Under the pieces are notes generated by a model. It searched no databases and was not told where the DNA came from. It saw nothing but the letters and a program-made list of their open reading frames with translations. This document shows, in pieces, positions 7,915 through 19,700 of a DNA stretch of 23,995 nucleotides. Both the position numbers and the translations under genes were made by a program. Numbering within the stretch: position 1 is the stretch's first letter; the number at the start of each line of letters is the position of its first letter. This DNA is from Zancudomyces culisetae (taxonomy: Eukaryota > Kickxellomycota > Harpellomycetes > Harpellales > Legeriomycetaceae): the NCBI GenBank assembly GCA_001969505.1, contig LSSK01000938.1, forward strand, positions 1-23,995, in the 5' to 3' direction.

Positions 7915-10236
7915 TATTTTTTGTCTGTTTTGTATTAGTTTAAACTTATCTATTTCTTTAACTTGGGTGTATTTATTTTTTCTAAATACCAACGTTTTTT
8001 TTTCAATGCGCGCTTGTTTAATTTCAAGGTAAAAAGCGAATCAAGATAAAATTTTGATTGGGCAAAGCCATCAAATGATGCTATTGAACCATATGGCTGG
8101 ATTGAGGCTCCACCAACAATGATGATGATCGGTGTGCTTTGGACCGAAAAAACCAGCAAATGTAGTGTGTTTCCTGAACATAGCGGATCATATCCTTGGG
8201 ATTTATCTCGACACAAGGATAGTGTACACTTTTAAGTGAAGGCCATACTACAAATGAAAATTTTGGAAAAGCACTTTCATATACATATGTAGCCATGTCA
8301 CATTTTCTTCAAAGCTGTGGATCACATCCTTGCAGTTCAATCAAAAAATTTAGACAATTGCTTTTGAGGTTTTTGAGATTACTTGTACGTGAGAACCATT
8401 ATTTTAGTACGATGTGTTGATACAAGCGTAATAGTTTTAAGAATATGAAAAGTTGGTTGTAAGGTACGCGATCATGAGAGTTGAAAACGCACTTCTTATT
8501 TTTTCAAATACTTTCTGCATGGAAAAATGACAGTTTAAAGTAAAATACTGATTAATAATACCAACTATGGACAGATACCACAACAAGCGATGTTAAGCCC
8601 GGCTATTATACGCGTATGTAGCTTGTTTCATAGTTTTCAGCTTTCTTCTTTTTGGAATAAAGAGAACAACATTCCTTTCATTGATACAGAGCTACCAGCA
8701 CAATGATTCGGTTATTTGTTATATCTTGTGTGGCACCACTTAAAGATTGTCTTGTTTCAATATTAGTCCAGCCCTCCTTTTTTTTTGCATGACAAGGTTT
8801 GCTCATAGCTGCGGTGAAATGCTGTCACCAAAATACTCGTATATTTAGTGCATCTCTTTTTTTTTCACGATAACGCGTGTACATTCATTTTACCATATAT
8901 CCTTCAGCTTTCACGTAAATAAAATACTCAATGTTAACATGACACACTGTATTATTTTTCCTTTTTAGTAGTTTGTTCAGTTTACTTCAAACAAAACTCT
9001 TTTGTAGCTATCAGCCTTTGAGTGTTTGATTGCACAGTTGCATTATACTTGCAACGTTAAACTTTGGAAAAAATGTTTAATTAAAACAGAATACCTGTGC
9101 TTAGTTTTAATGGTTTGATAAAAATCATACTCCTCAGAAATACTTTACTATTAAATTATGGCCATTGAGGCTATTGTTTTTCATTCTGTCTTTTGTCTAA
9201 AAGAGCGAATAACATAGCACAATCTGAATTCATGACAAAGAGCCAATAATGGCTTTATTACATGACATCTCAAACAAAAACACCTAAAATAAATGCTTTT
9301 TACTAGCTTGTTGCCCCGGTACTAATACTAGTTTTATATGCGTATATTATTTCGCGTGGTTTATTTCCCTATAACAAAATTCTCAATTGCAATATTAATG
9401 GGTCAAATGTATCTATTTTGATAGCATACATATTTTTCTCTTAGTTAAGCATTCAACGTTTATTGTTAACTGTGGCCTAGGAGGAAAAAATAAAATTATA
9501 AGCGAAACAAAAACAAATTTTGGGTCGTATTGTTCATAAGGCTCTGAAAATATTCTTTTTGGCCTAAACGTTTTAAACAATAGAAAAAAAAATAGACATT
9601 TAGTACCCGCTTAAGGTCAGTTTGAGTATCAATGATTCCTCCCTAAGGCATTTGTAGCTGTGCTGATAAACTACTGAACGACTAGATTCTAGAAAAAGAT
9701 GATATATTTTTTGGTTTAGTATCAATAATTTCATCAACCTAGTTTTGGTTTGATGGTAGGTCCAATAAATGTAAAACTTTTTGTTTTATTGGTACACAGT
9801 CTTTTCTTTGCTCTATTCTGCTGAAAAGTAACACTAGAAACAATATTATCCCTCCTGCCCTCCTCCATCAAATGCAACTGTTTTTTACTTAAACAAATAT
9901 CAAGTAAAATAGGGTTCCCCTTTGTAAACCGCATATGTAAATACATCAGAAGTTTATTTTCAAACTTTCAAATTTTCGAAATATGCATTTATAATTTATA
10001 TTCTTAATTTATTGAAGGGTTTCCAAGAAACTGAGGAATATCCTTAAACAGTTTATTATAATTGATACTATTGCAATTGATATTTTCTGTAACTTCATCA
10101 TAAAATAACTGATATTTATCATAAAAAATTACAATATATTACGAAAGCCTGTGGTTGTTTACATTCGCATTCCCCACCCCCGATACAACGGTTTGTTTGA
10201 TATACATAGGAGTTCGCGAAGAACATATAGATCATA
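7915..10236. other. Divergent intergenic region, no gene seen
   Basis: About 2.3 kb lies between the starts of the DUF4272-like gene (minus) and the PAK-like gene (plus). Short open frames at 8081-8296 and 9734-9946 on the minus strand have no recognisable motifs. The second has a somewhat protein-like ending and could be an exon fragment, but nothing nearby extends it. No tRNA, rRNA or transposon signature was seen. Promoters of both neighbours should be at the two ends. Confidence 0.45.
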
Positions 10237-13200
10237 ATGTGTCCAGGAGCTTTCGAAAACATAATTAGCCATACTAACGAATCTGTTGCAGAAGAAATAC
10301 CCGAAGACTCGCTATACGGTAGTTGCGACAACCTGACCTCAAGTGTTATATCAAGCAATAAAAGCTTATTTATTCTTTCCGAAAAGCCACAGCCAAACCT
10401 ATACTATGTAAAATCACCCTTTCAGCATGGAAAGTCAACACACGAGTTCCAAAAGTTTTCTTTTGGGAAAAGACTATTGAAAATGAAAAAAGCGGCTAAA
10501 ATAAAAGACAGGAGGTTTGGTAGTGATATCATACAACACAAAAAGTTTACAGTAAATACATCTCTGACTGGAAAAGAGGATAGTAGCCCTCTGCTTATAG
10601 ACAATAGCTTGGTTATGTCAATCTTACCGACCACCGAAAAGAAAAGTGTTTCTAAAAGCAAGCTTCCAATTAAAAGCATAGGAACTCCATATGCCTTTAA
10701 GCACGAACTACATGTTGTTTTTGATAAAAAAGATAACTTGTTGAAGGTAGGTTGTACTTTTAAAATTTTAAATACTAGCTATATAATGTATAGTATAAAA
10801 GAGCATTGGTTAGAATATTTGTATAAATGCGCAACCTATCCCCTTTCATAGGCAAATAACCTGACACTAGGACATAACCTTCAGCGTATGCATTTGGCTT
10901 CTAAAGGTAATTGAGTTAAACCTCATGTTTAATAACTTTGTAATACATAATACATTAAATTGTTTCGCCACAGCCATGGCTATATATTTTGTAAAAAAAA
11001 TAAAAATTGCACAGAAAGCTGGATATCAAGCTGAAATGTTGTGGTTAATACAATATTTAGGCACAACGAGTGCAGATAACCTTGTCATTGAAAAGAGCCT
11101 TGATAGGCGCTTAGATGAAGTTGAAGAAAAAAGTATTAACGATGAGAGGTGCGCAGAGGATCCTGAGGAAACTGTGACCGAGTCGGCACGTATTTACTCT
11201 CCAACTGAAGAAGGATCCGACGATCCGGAAATAACAGGTCAAGAACACGAGCTAAAAAAGCTGTATGATGAAGATAGTACATGTGTATTGTATGACAGTA
11301 AAAATGACTCCACTCTTACAAAAGTTGATACTACTGTAAGTATTTATATTCAGAAATATCTTTACTAATTTTCATTATAAAGAGAGCAATAGGTTTAAAT
11401 AGGAGTATATAATTTATATCATTCTTTTAAAAAGGCCAAAAAATATGACTTGGGTTGTACATAATATTGTAAAATCATAACAGTAAGAAAGGCTAGAAAA
11501 GTATAGATAGAAAGAGAAAGCTCACAAAAGGCTATAATTTTATCCAAATAGAGCAAGAAAACATCGACAGGAGTATTCAGAATCAGTACAGTGGTAGATA
11601 TGGATAATTCTCTGTCAGAGATCGCCGAAAAATTGTTAATAGATAACAAAGTACCTACAAAATGCAATAAGGAGGAGGAGTATCAAGCTATAAAAGAGAT
11701 CGAAACACTTGGGTTCTCCGAGGTTCCGTCCTATCACAGCAACGAGACCACAAAACATAGCACAACTTTTATTTCGGTCCCACAAGAAATGAGCGCCAAT
11801 GCACCATATATAATAAATGACAAACAAAGTCCAATCTTGGAAAAATCCAAAGTAATTGAAAATAACATTATATTTTCTGACTATTCTGATCAAGAATATT
11901 CAGGTGGAAAAACCGAAAAAGTCAATGACGAAACTTTTGACACGCAAGAGGCACATGAAGAGGATTCTGGTAACATCAAAAGTAGTAGCACTACAATCAG
12001 ACGCTCGTCAACAACAGGTGACATAAATATATTTGGGGACTCGAAAAGTATTGTCTCTGAGGCAAGTCTTACAATGACTCCTAGTTTTTTTATTAAGGAT
12101 GGCGATTTTTTTCAGGGAATTGATACCAATCCACTAGGCAGTGACTGGGGTAGTTCGATTTCAAAGAAAGAATCAACCGAATTGAGCTATAGAGACCTTA
12201 TATACACCACCTGTTCACACCCACGTAAGGTTTTATATTCAAGATCTAATAGGGAAACCACCGAGCACAAGAATATGATAGCATCACATACAAAGCTTCC
12301 GGAGGTTTTAGCGCCTAAAAGCAGGAAAATTGATTTTAAGGTTAAAAGGCTAGAAAGGCTTAGTAAAAATAGCGCCAAAGGAAAATCATTCACTATAAAT
12401 GAATTGGCATGTAAAAGAAGCACCAAGGAACGCATCATGTTGCGGAGAAACCCTGAGCCTGTATTTTGTAGAGCGGCAAGCAATGGGTATTCTGAAGAAA
12501 CTTGTGGAGGATATTATGTATCTGTTGCTCCTGTACCCAGTACTAACAGTGGTAAGTAAAACTAGAATAAGAAAATTTAAAAGTAAAAAATAAAAAAACC
12601 ATGCATTTTAAAAACCTGCAAAGATGGTCTTAGCATATATAAAGGTCTTATACATATACATATACATATAAATTCATAATGGTTAACATAAACGTGTAGA
12701 AACTCAAGCTGTTCTTGACATAACCCTACCACAGCTCTTGATGGATATAAAGAATATCGATATACTGCGGTTTTACTGCAGTGGGCAAACTAGTGGTAAC
12801 TATGTAGCAATGCTTAAAGCAAATGGGAGTATGGTACGTGCGAGTGAAAACCATTTTCATTAAGTGTACACAAGCTGTTTACCCTAACACTCTTTTCTTG
12901 TTAATATTGGTAGGTAATTCTGAAAAAAGTCTCAAAGGAGAATAAACCCAGGTTGGATAGACTCAAAAGAGAGATATCACTTTTACAAACTCTTTCATGT
13001 GCCAATTTGATAGCATTTCTGGGTATAGGCCTTGACACCGAGTGTATTTGGGTAATTGTACTTTTTTTCTTCAAGGGTTTCTCTTAGTGATACTATTAAC
13101 AGGTACTAAAGCTTCAAGAAATATACCAAATAGGTTGCTTCTGAATTTATGGACAGGCTTGCTCTTATAAACCTGCTGCGTCTGTACCCAAAACACATAC

Positions 13201-14090
13201 TTCCAATACCACAAGCTGCCCTGTGCCTGTATTCGGTTATCTCAGCAGTAGAATATCTTCATAGACATTCAATAGTTCACACAAACATAAATAGTAAAAA
13301 TGTTCTATTTAACAGTAAAGGAGAGGTAAAGCTAGGTAAGTTGCTCTAAAATTTATAACCTGAATCAAATTTAATCTGAAATGTTCCCAAAATGCAGTCA
13401 CTAATTATTTTATTATACTGGGTTTTTTTTTGGATGGGGCGGGTATGCTTGAATGTGGATTAATGCAAATTTAGCTGGAATATTTTCTCTCAAAAAGTGT
13501 CTACCAACGCAGAGTATATATATTAAAAGCGCTAGCACTCATGACACGGCTGCGCCTGAGGTTGGAAATCAACTTGGTTACTGTCAAAAGGTAATATTAT
13601 ATACGTCTTCCCAAGTACCTTTACTGTCTTTTTTCCATTGTTTTTTTTTAGCTGCAAAAAAAAAGGTGTAAAATTTCTGATAACATTGGTAAATAGTCCG
13701 ATATATGGTCTGTTGGGATACTTGGATACAAAATACTGTATGGGTGTAGACCATACAGTACACAAAATCCCGATGATGCGTTGCTGACCATCAGCACTGC
13801 CGGGATTTCTATTGCGTTAGAAGAACAGCCTGTAAACACTGGTGAGGGTTATGCTGATTTGATGGATTTTGTCAGAGATGCGTGCGCATTCAGCGTCGAT
13901 TTGCGAAAATCAGCCTCCGAATTGGTTATGGTAACTAATATATTCATCGATACTATTGCGTTCAGTTGCCCTAATTTAGTCTGTAGTTACTAATATATAC
14001 TTTTACCCTCCTAATTAAAATTAGCACCCATTTTTCGAAAAGAGGGCAAGCCAAGAGTCAATGCTTTCTTTTACCAGCAAGGCAAAGTAA
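10237..14090 (+). CDS. PAK/Ste20-like pseudokinase with CRIB motif, 9 exons
   Basis: Proposed exons: 10237-10746, 11015-11335, 11552-12551, 12700-12833, 12914-13051, 13134-13335, 13475-13590, 13697-13930 and 14025-14090 (TAA), giving 906 residues. Residues 148-161 (IGTPYAFKHELHVV) fit the CRIB pattern ISxPx(2-4)FxHxxHVG for Rac/Cdc42 binding. About 450 low-complexity Ser/Glu/Lys-rich residues follow, then a kinase fold at about 628-890. Kept: Lys659 (VILK), Glu675 of helix C, Asn757, Ala-Pro-Glu at 795-797, and DIWSVGI at 809-815. Lost: HRD is His-Thr-Asn at 750-752, DFG is Gly-Ile-Phe at 770-772, and the glycine loop is CSGQTSG at 637-643. The distance from VKL to APE equals that in PAKs, so these are substitutions and not misalignment. 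Exons 3-9 are well supported by phase and homology. The exon 1-2 junction is the weak point: extra exons at 10852-10906 and 10974 onwards are also in frame. Confidence 0.82.
12642..12670. repeat. (TACATA)n microsatellite in intron
   Basis: About four TACATA units lie in the intron that separates the long linker exon from the first kinase-fold exon of the PAK-like gene. It is a simple AT-rich repeat with no other sign of function. Confidence 0.7.
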
Positions 14091-14188
14091 CTTAGCTCTG
14101 TGACCTGGTCTTTCGAGAAGGGTAGAAACTAGCACAGTGAATAAAAGATATACACATATTTCATATAATTTATATTGGTGCTTGGATA

Positions 14189-14458
14189 ATGTATAGTAGC
14201 TTTACAATTTTAGCACTAGGTACATGGGCATTTGTTACCATCACCATCATTATTTTCTTTAAATCGGCTTTAAAAAATTTTTTTTATCCAAGAAAACTTG
14301 ATTTGAATAAATTAAAACTAGAGATTTACATGCTATTTTTGTGGCGATTATCATTAAAAAGAAATGTTCTTAAAGAACTTGTACCTTTGAAAGTCTTTTT
14401 TTTGTTGGAAAAGAGGCTGGATATTTTAGATGAATTCCAGGCTAAAAACAGTTTATAA
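14189..14458 (+). CDS. Doubtful 89-aa ORF with one hydrophobic segment
   Basis: The ATG at 14189 opens an 89-codon frame in the 405-base gap between the pseudokinase stop and the preferred Pus3 start. Residues about 5-26 are hydrophobic (FTILALGTWAFVTITIIIFF), and the remainder is Lys/Leu-rich. No family is recognised. It occupies the space where the Pus3 promoter should be and it is AT-rich, so it may well be chance. It could also be an upstream ORF. Confidence 0.15.
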   Translation: MYSSFTILALGTWAFVTITIIIFFKSALKNFFYPRKLDLNKLKLEIYMLFLWRLSLKRNVLKELVPLKVFFLLEKRLDILDEFQAKNSL

Positions 14459-14495
14459 GCAACTAACCCTAACAGTGAGAAATTCAAGATACACA

Positions 14496-16031
14496 ATGAG
14501 TACTAGCAATCTGTCAACAGTTAATGGATGTCCTGTGACTGAATACGACAACGTTGAACGCAGTAATCTTATTGCACGTATACAGCAACTGGAAACCGAG
14601 CTTTCTAAGAGGGATTTGGATCTAAAAAAGCTTAGAAATAAGCTTTCGACTCAAAACAGAAATATCCACATGGATTATACGGACAGGCGAAAAGATTCCA
14701 AAAAAAACAAAAGTGGCGAATTTGACATTAAAAAGTACCCCAGAAGGAAGATAGCTCTGAAAGTGAGCTATTTTGGCTGGGATTATTACGGATTTACGAA
14801 AAACGGAAATTTGCTGGACGATGAGAAGGGCAAAGAAGAACAAGAAACCTGGCCCACAGTAGAAGGCGAGTTATTTATCGCACTGAAACGGTGCCACATG
14901 ATCGTAAATGAGGCAGATTGTGATTATTCTCGGTGTGGCAGAACCGACAAGGGTGTAAGTGGCTTTGGGCAGGTAATATCGCTATATGTTAGAACGAAGG
15001 GGGAGTTTGTTGAGCAAACGGCTGGTGATAGTGACCAGGAATTGTACATGGATCCTATCAACAATGGAAAAGCAGTAAAACTACCCAGCGAAGAAGCCGA
15101 ATTCCCCTATCCAAAAATGCTAAATTCACTTTTACCTCAATATATACGGGTTATAGCGTGGAGTCCTGTAAATTCAGAATTTAGTGCTCGTTTTTCATGC
15201 AAAGCAAGACAGTACCGCTATATATTTCCGAAACAAAACCTGGATATTGAGGCAATGAATAAAGCTGCACAGTTATATATGGGTACGCATGACTTTCGAA
15301 ATTTTTGTAAATTAGACCTAGGAAAAAACATAAAGAATTTTGAGCGTACAATTCTTGAAGCTAAAGTAGTACCGCTGGAGTTTAGCCCGCTAAACCCGTT
15401 TTTTGGAGACAGCAAGGAAATGGGCAGTTGGTACCAATTTCGAGTGAAAGGAACTGCATTCTTGTGGCACCAAGTACGCTGTTTGGTTGCCATTCTATTT
15501 TTGGTTGGTCAGGGACTGGAGAGTCCTTCTATTATTTCCAAGATGATGGATATAAATTGTTTTTCAGGTAAACCTGAGTACGAAATGGCTTCTGACATTC
15601 CGTTGATTCTCGAGGACTGCGAATATTCGGAAAGTGACGTCAATTGGGTATACTTCAATGGAAATTCCAGTGATTATTCTTCACTAACTCTTCTGGACAA
15701 AGGTTTAAACTCCATGTGGCAAGAATTGGGGATTAAGGCTATAACATCCACCCTTTTACTCTATAAAATGAATACACTTCCACTAGTCAGCCAGGCATCC
15801 ACCACCTCTGAAGATGTAGGGTCTGAATCCTCATTAACTTGCTGGCAGGATTTGAGAAAAACGAATCTATCTAACTCTAAGGCCCCCGAAATAATCGCGG
15901 GTGGTGGAAAGGTATTAAACATTAAAAACTATATCCCAATCGAAAAAAGAAAGTGCAATGAGCCGGTTGAGCTTCGCAACAAAAGATTCAGGGAAAAAAT
16001 GGCACTCAAACTGCCAAATGAGCAATTGTGA
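14496..16031 (+). CDS. PUS3: tRNA pseudouridine synthase Pus3/Deg1
   Basis: TruA-family enzyme that isomerises uridines 38 and 39 in the anticodon stem-loop of tRNAs. The product is 511 residues from the ATG at 14496 (A at -3). An in-frame ATG at 14430 would add 22 residues but has a poor context (T at -3). Residues 24-50 form a charged coiled coil, as in other Pus3 proteins. The catalytic domain starts at about 83 (RRKIALKVSYFGWDYYGF). The catalytic Asp is D151 in SRCGRTDKGVSGFGQV. The supporting Tyr is Y240 in ARFSCKARQYRYIFP. GTHDFRNFCK is at 263-272 and FLWHQVRCLVAILFLVGQG at 322-340. The C-terminal tail is basic (KRKCNEPVELRNKRFREKM), and the conserved RNKR-type ending is seen in the family. 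No intron was found. It lies downstream of the pseudokinase on the same strand but is an independent gene. Confidence 0.95.
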   Translation: MSTSNLSTVNGCPVTEYDNVERSNLIARIQQLETELSKRDLDLKKLRNKLSTQNRNIHMDYTDRRKDSKKNKSGEFDIKKYPRRKIALKVSYFGWDYYGFTKNGNLLDDEKGKEEQETWPTVEGELFIALKRCHMIVNEADCDYSRCGRTDKGVSGFGQVISLYVRTKGEFVEQTAGDSDQELYMDPINNGKAVKLPSEEAEFPYPKMLNSLLPQYIRVIAWSPVNSEFSARFSCKARQYRYIFPKQNLDIEAMNKAAQLYMGTHDFRNFCKLDLGKNIKNFERTILEAKVVPLEFSPLNPFFGDSKEMGSWYQFRVKGTAFLWHQVRCLVAILFLVGQGLESPSIISKMMDINCFSGKPEYEMASDIPLILEDCEYSESDVNWVYFNGNSSDYSSLTLLDKGLNSMWQELGIKAITSTLLLYKMNTLPLVSQASTTSEDVGSESSLTCWQDLRKTNLSNSKAPEIIAGGGKVLNIKNYIPIEKRKCNEPVELRNKRFREKMALKLPNEQL

Positions 16032-19000
16032 GCTCACAGTGCCTATTTCAGCTTTAACTTGATTATGTTCAATCCTATCCTTTCTAAGTATCAACATTTA
16101 TCGATAGTTTTCCGCCAACTGGTAAAAATGGCCGCACTCTAAATATTTTTGCTTCATTTATAGCAAGCACAAGTATGTAGGCTGTCTGCTCTCACATATT
16201 TTGTTTTTTATGCCTGGTTCAGCTAACAACACCTTCCATGCAATTCCACTTTTTTTGAATTTAGTGGTACGTGGCATGATAATAGTATGCTTCCCCATTT
16301 AATGGCATATCTTTGTAAGGTTCCCCCTTAAATTAACAGTCTCTTTCCCCCACTCCTTGATATTTACATCGCCATTTTGATAAGCATTACAGTAAAAAAA
16401 CAATGATAGCTTCAATTGTTACAACTACTTTGTTTACCTAATATGTGGGGCCAATAAAAATAACTTTCTTTTGTTATCCTTGCAATATCCGTCAATTCGA
16501 ATGTTGTTGGGTTAAAGCATTAAAAGATTCGGGGAATTTGTCTAATATATACATTTGCACGTATTTTTTTTTTAAGAGTAAACTTTATTTAGATAATTAA
16601 TCTAATTATATCCTCTGATCAAAATTTTCAAACAAAAAAAGCTAAATGCGAGTAGGAAAACTCAAACTGCTGAATTTATGCGCATACTACTAGGTAAAAC
16701 CAGGATTCAGGCCTTTCTATAGGGAATTTCTCTGACGTACACGCCTTTTTATAAACCTTAACTTTAATTTGCAACGCCTGATCTAATACAAACACGTCAG
16801 CACCATATGAATTTCTCTTTTTTTTTTACTACCAATACGTATAAAAACCAAACACAATTTGTCAAGTACTACAGAACTACAATCTTGTACCTATCTTGTA
16901 TTTTCACAACAGCTCATAACCTTTCTTTATTTCTTTTTGCCCGGTGATTTTAAATAATCAGTACCACATAGAACCATAAAAAAAAGTAACACTTCATAAT
17001 ATCTGCTCAGGTTATTCCTCTCTGACCCTGCCCATAACCTAATCTCGATTTTTTTTGAAAGTTTCCACATAATTAATACTTGAAATGGTTGAAGGTTTAT
17101 GGATAACTCGAAGTATGGCAACAATAGGTGATATAGCACGCCTGTTATATTTCAAGATTCCTCTATGACAATCATTACCTTCATCAGTTGCATTTCATAT
17201 ATACAACGACTAAGTTGTTATGGCAAATGCGGGCACATCGGGATGGCACTTCTGTAATGACATAAGTCTTTTCTTTTGCTCGCACAACAGATATAGCTAG
17301 GAGTATCATATTAATAGAGTTTATGATCAGACCTATAGTATTTGGATGTAGTAATTGCCAAAACATACTGTTACGAATATAAACAGGATGTACCTCTTTA
17401 TATAATACAATTATTGCACTTTGTGATCTTTGAAAGTTTAAAAATGACATTGTGAAATCAGGAAAACAACCAAGTCTGCCAAAAAAGAAAAAATGTTTAC
17501 AGTTCAAGCGGGAAGATCAGAGGAAAGAAAGAAGAGCAGCTACAAGTATGGTACCAGAAAACTACATCTCATACTTATGTACTTGTTACTGCTACCCGCA
17601 CCTTCAACTTTAACAATAGATTATGCCTTTCATTTTTGGAGCCTCAGCTTGAGTTGCATAACATAAAGGCTAAACCGTTGTCCTGCTTATTTTCACGGTT
17701 ATGCTAGATTTTTCCCCTGTACAATATTGGCCACATATATAGCAACTGTTTAAAGAGGGTTATGTTGGTAGCTGGGTACAATGTCCCGTTATAATAATCA
17801 AGAATTGATAAGTATGGAATGCAAGTGTTGTGGTTGATTTTAGATCACACTGATAACCAAAAAAAAGCCAATCATCTAGCCATTTCCACGGCTTTATTTT
17901 TTCCATCTACAAAAGCTTTGCCAGAGAGAGAGTCTTTTACAAGGAAGTTGTAAATCGATGGGATTTTCTATTATTTTGCGCAATTATGGATTCTAACTGG
18001 GGTGGTGCTTGGCCGTGGTTGTAAAAATGTGATGCGACGCAATGTCAGATATAATTATCGCTAGTAGTCTAAATACCATAGAACAACCTATTACAAACTC
18101 CAATTTCGATTTTTTACTTTTTGTTTTATCTATTAAATGCTTTTGAATTCCCGTGTTTTTTTTTTCATTTAAAAAAATTGCCACAATAGATAATAAATTG
18201 GATCAATATGCAAAACAAACAGGTACACGCAAAAGGCAAATAAAAATACAATATTGCAATGGGCGTGTGCCATGTCTTTTTCTCTAGGATTTATTATAAA
18301 AAGTTACAGCCTGAGTCATATAGGAATAAAGGTATGCTGAAAAATATTCCAAAATTAATAACACCAATATATACCTAAGCTTTTATGAACAAATCTGGAA
18401 ATGAGGCAGATTGGCTCCCTCTTAGAGGATTGTAATGAGTTTTTAATAGTATCCTCAGCTTCCGAAAGATTCGCTTTCATGTTGTAGCCATTTATTAGCA
18501 GTTGCAGCAATATGCATCTGACTGAACATGGCTAGCTAATTGGGTATCATTTATTATTCTGCAGTTAGGAGTGGATAAAGCAATACAACTTTTTGCTAAA
18601 ATCAATTAATTTGCTAAATACTGCTTTTTTATATTTTATCAATTTACACAATTTAGCAAGATAAATCAGAAATTTTAGACTTGTCTATGAAAGAACCCGA
18701 TTTACTCGATTGGCTTACCTTTCATGAATTAGAATTAATAGCAGAAAAAAAAATACAAAATGTGTGTAAATAAATGCGGGAATAAAGGAATGGATGGTTA
18801 ATGAGCGGAAGAAATATAAATGAATTGAGGGCTTTGAGTCTATTGGGCAGACAAAATCATTTATAAATCCATGTAATCGTTATTTGAATTTGCTTTTGCA
18901 AGTATTATTGTAAATATAAAAAACTGAAATTGTTGAGGATAGTTGAGTGTTGCCTAACAACTGATTTTGGTGGGTGGGAATCGCAAATTCGTCTATAAAA

Positions 19001-19700
19001 AAGCTAAAATTTGGCGGATTTATGTAACGATAACATAATTGACGTAAATTAAACAATAAATTGGAAATAATTATACTTTTCCTCAAAAGGTTCAAGATGG
19101 ACATAATTAAATGCCTACAAAAAAATACAAACCCAAACACAAACATAAACAAAAAAAAAGTAGTACTCTCATCAACAGTTTTATATCTGTCCTTGATTCT
19201 TCTTGTTTTTTTCTCAATGAGCTACAAATTTGTTGGTATTTTTAATGTAGAGAAAAAAATAAAGCATATAATCTTCAACACATTTTTCCCTTTTTAAAAA
19301 AGCGCAATATATCCAGCTATTTTCCTTTCAACGCTTTTTTTATATAGTGAAAAACTAGTAATAATTTATAACTACTATTAATTGCCAATTTACTACGTGT
19401 GTTACTTGTTGAAGGCAAACTTGGGATACTTCTCGAAAAAAAAAACCTTGTTGGAAGATCGATCGAAAGCTGATCCTATTCTTCTGCTCGTGCACAACCA
19501 CATAGATACACACAAAAACGTAGACATATTCATAATACTAGGATAGCACATTGTCCTATTATATATACATTTAGGCTAGCTTGACAGAATACTGTACTTA
19601 GATTTGGCATACAGCCATCAACACTGATATATATCTGAAAATACATTTTAATTTATACACGTTTTTCTGATAAACTTATTTACTTGAAAAAAAGGCAAAA
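16032..19700. other. 3.7-kb AT-rich gene-poor region
   Basis: I found no convincing gene. Candidate frames at 16927-17139 and 17184-17507 (minus) and 19097-19297 (plus) lack family motifs. The last would encode a 66-residue protein with one hydrophobic stretch (VVLSSTVLYLSLILLVFF), but its codons are extremely AT-rich. No tRNA T-arm/D-arm pair, transposon end or CRISPR-like array was seen. The right end must contain the G-alpha promoter. Confidence 0.45.

Noticed and set aside
13103-13133. Acceptor at 13102 (attaacag) for the kinase exon, which leads to a stop codon and would suggest a pseudogene
   Set aside because: Using the aaatag acceptor at 13133 instead restores the frame and gives IWVASEFMDRLALINLL, which aligns residue by residue with PAK subdomain V; the stop lies within the intron.
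13149-13349. Small independent kinase-fragment gene
   Set aside because: It joins in phase to the exons on both sides of the PAK-like gene, so it is one exon and not a separate gene.
17184-17507. 107-codon minus-strand ORF in the gene-poor region
   Set aside because: No family motif, no upstream promoter sign, and a composition like neighbouring non-coding DNA.
17840-17900. Hairpin-like aaaaagcc...ggctttattttt resembling a terminator
   Set aside because: The stem is only a few bases, lies within an A/T-rich intergenic region of a eukaryote, and has no adjacent gene to terminate.
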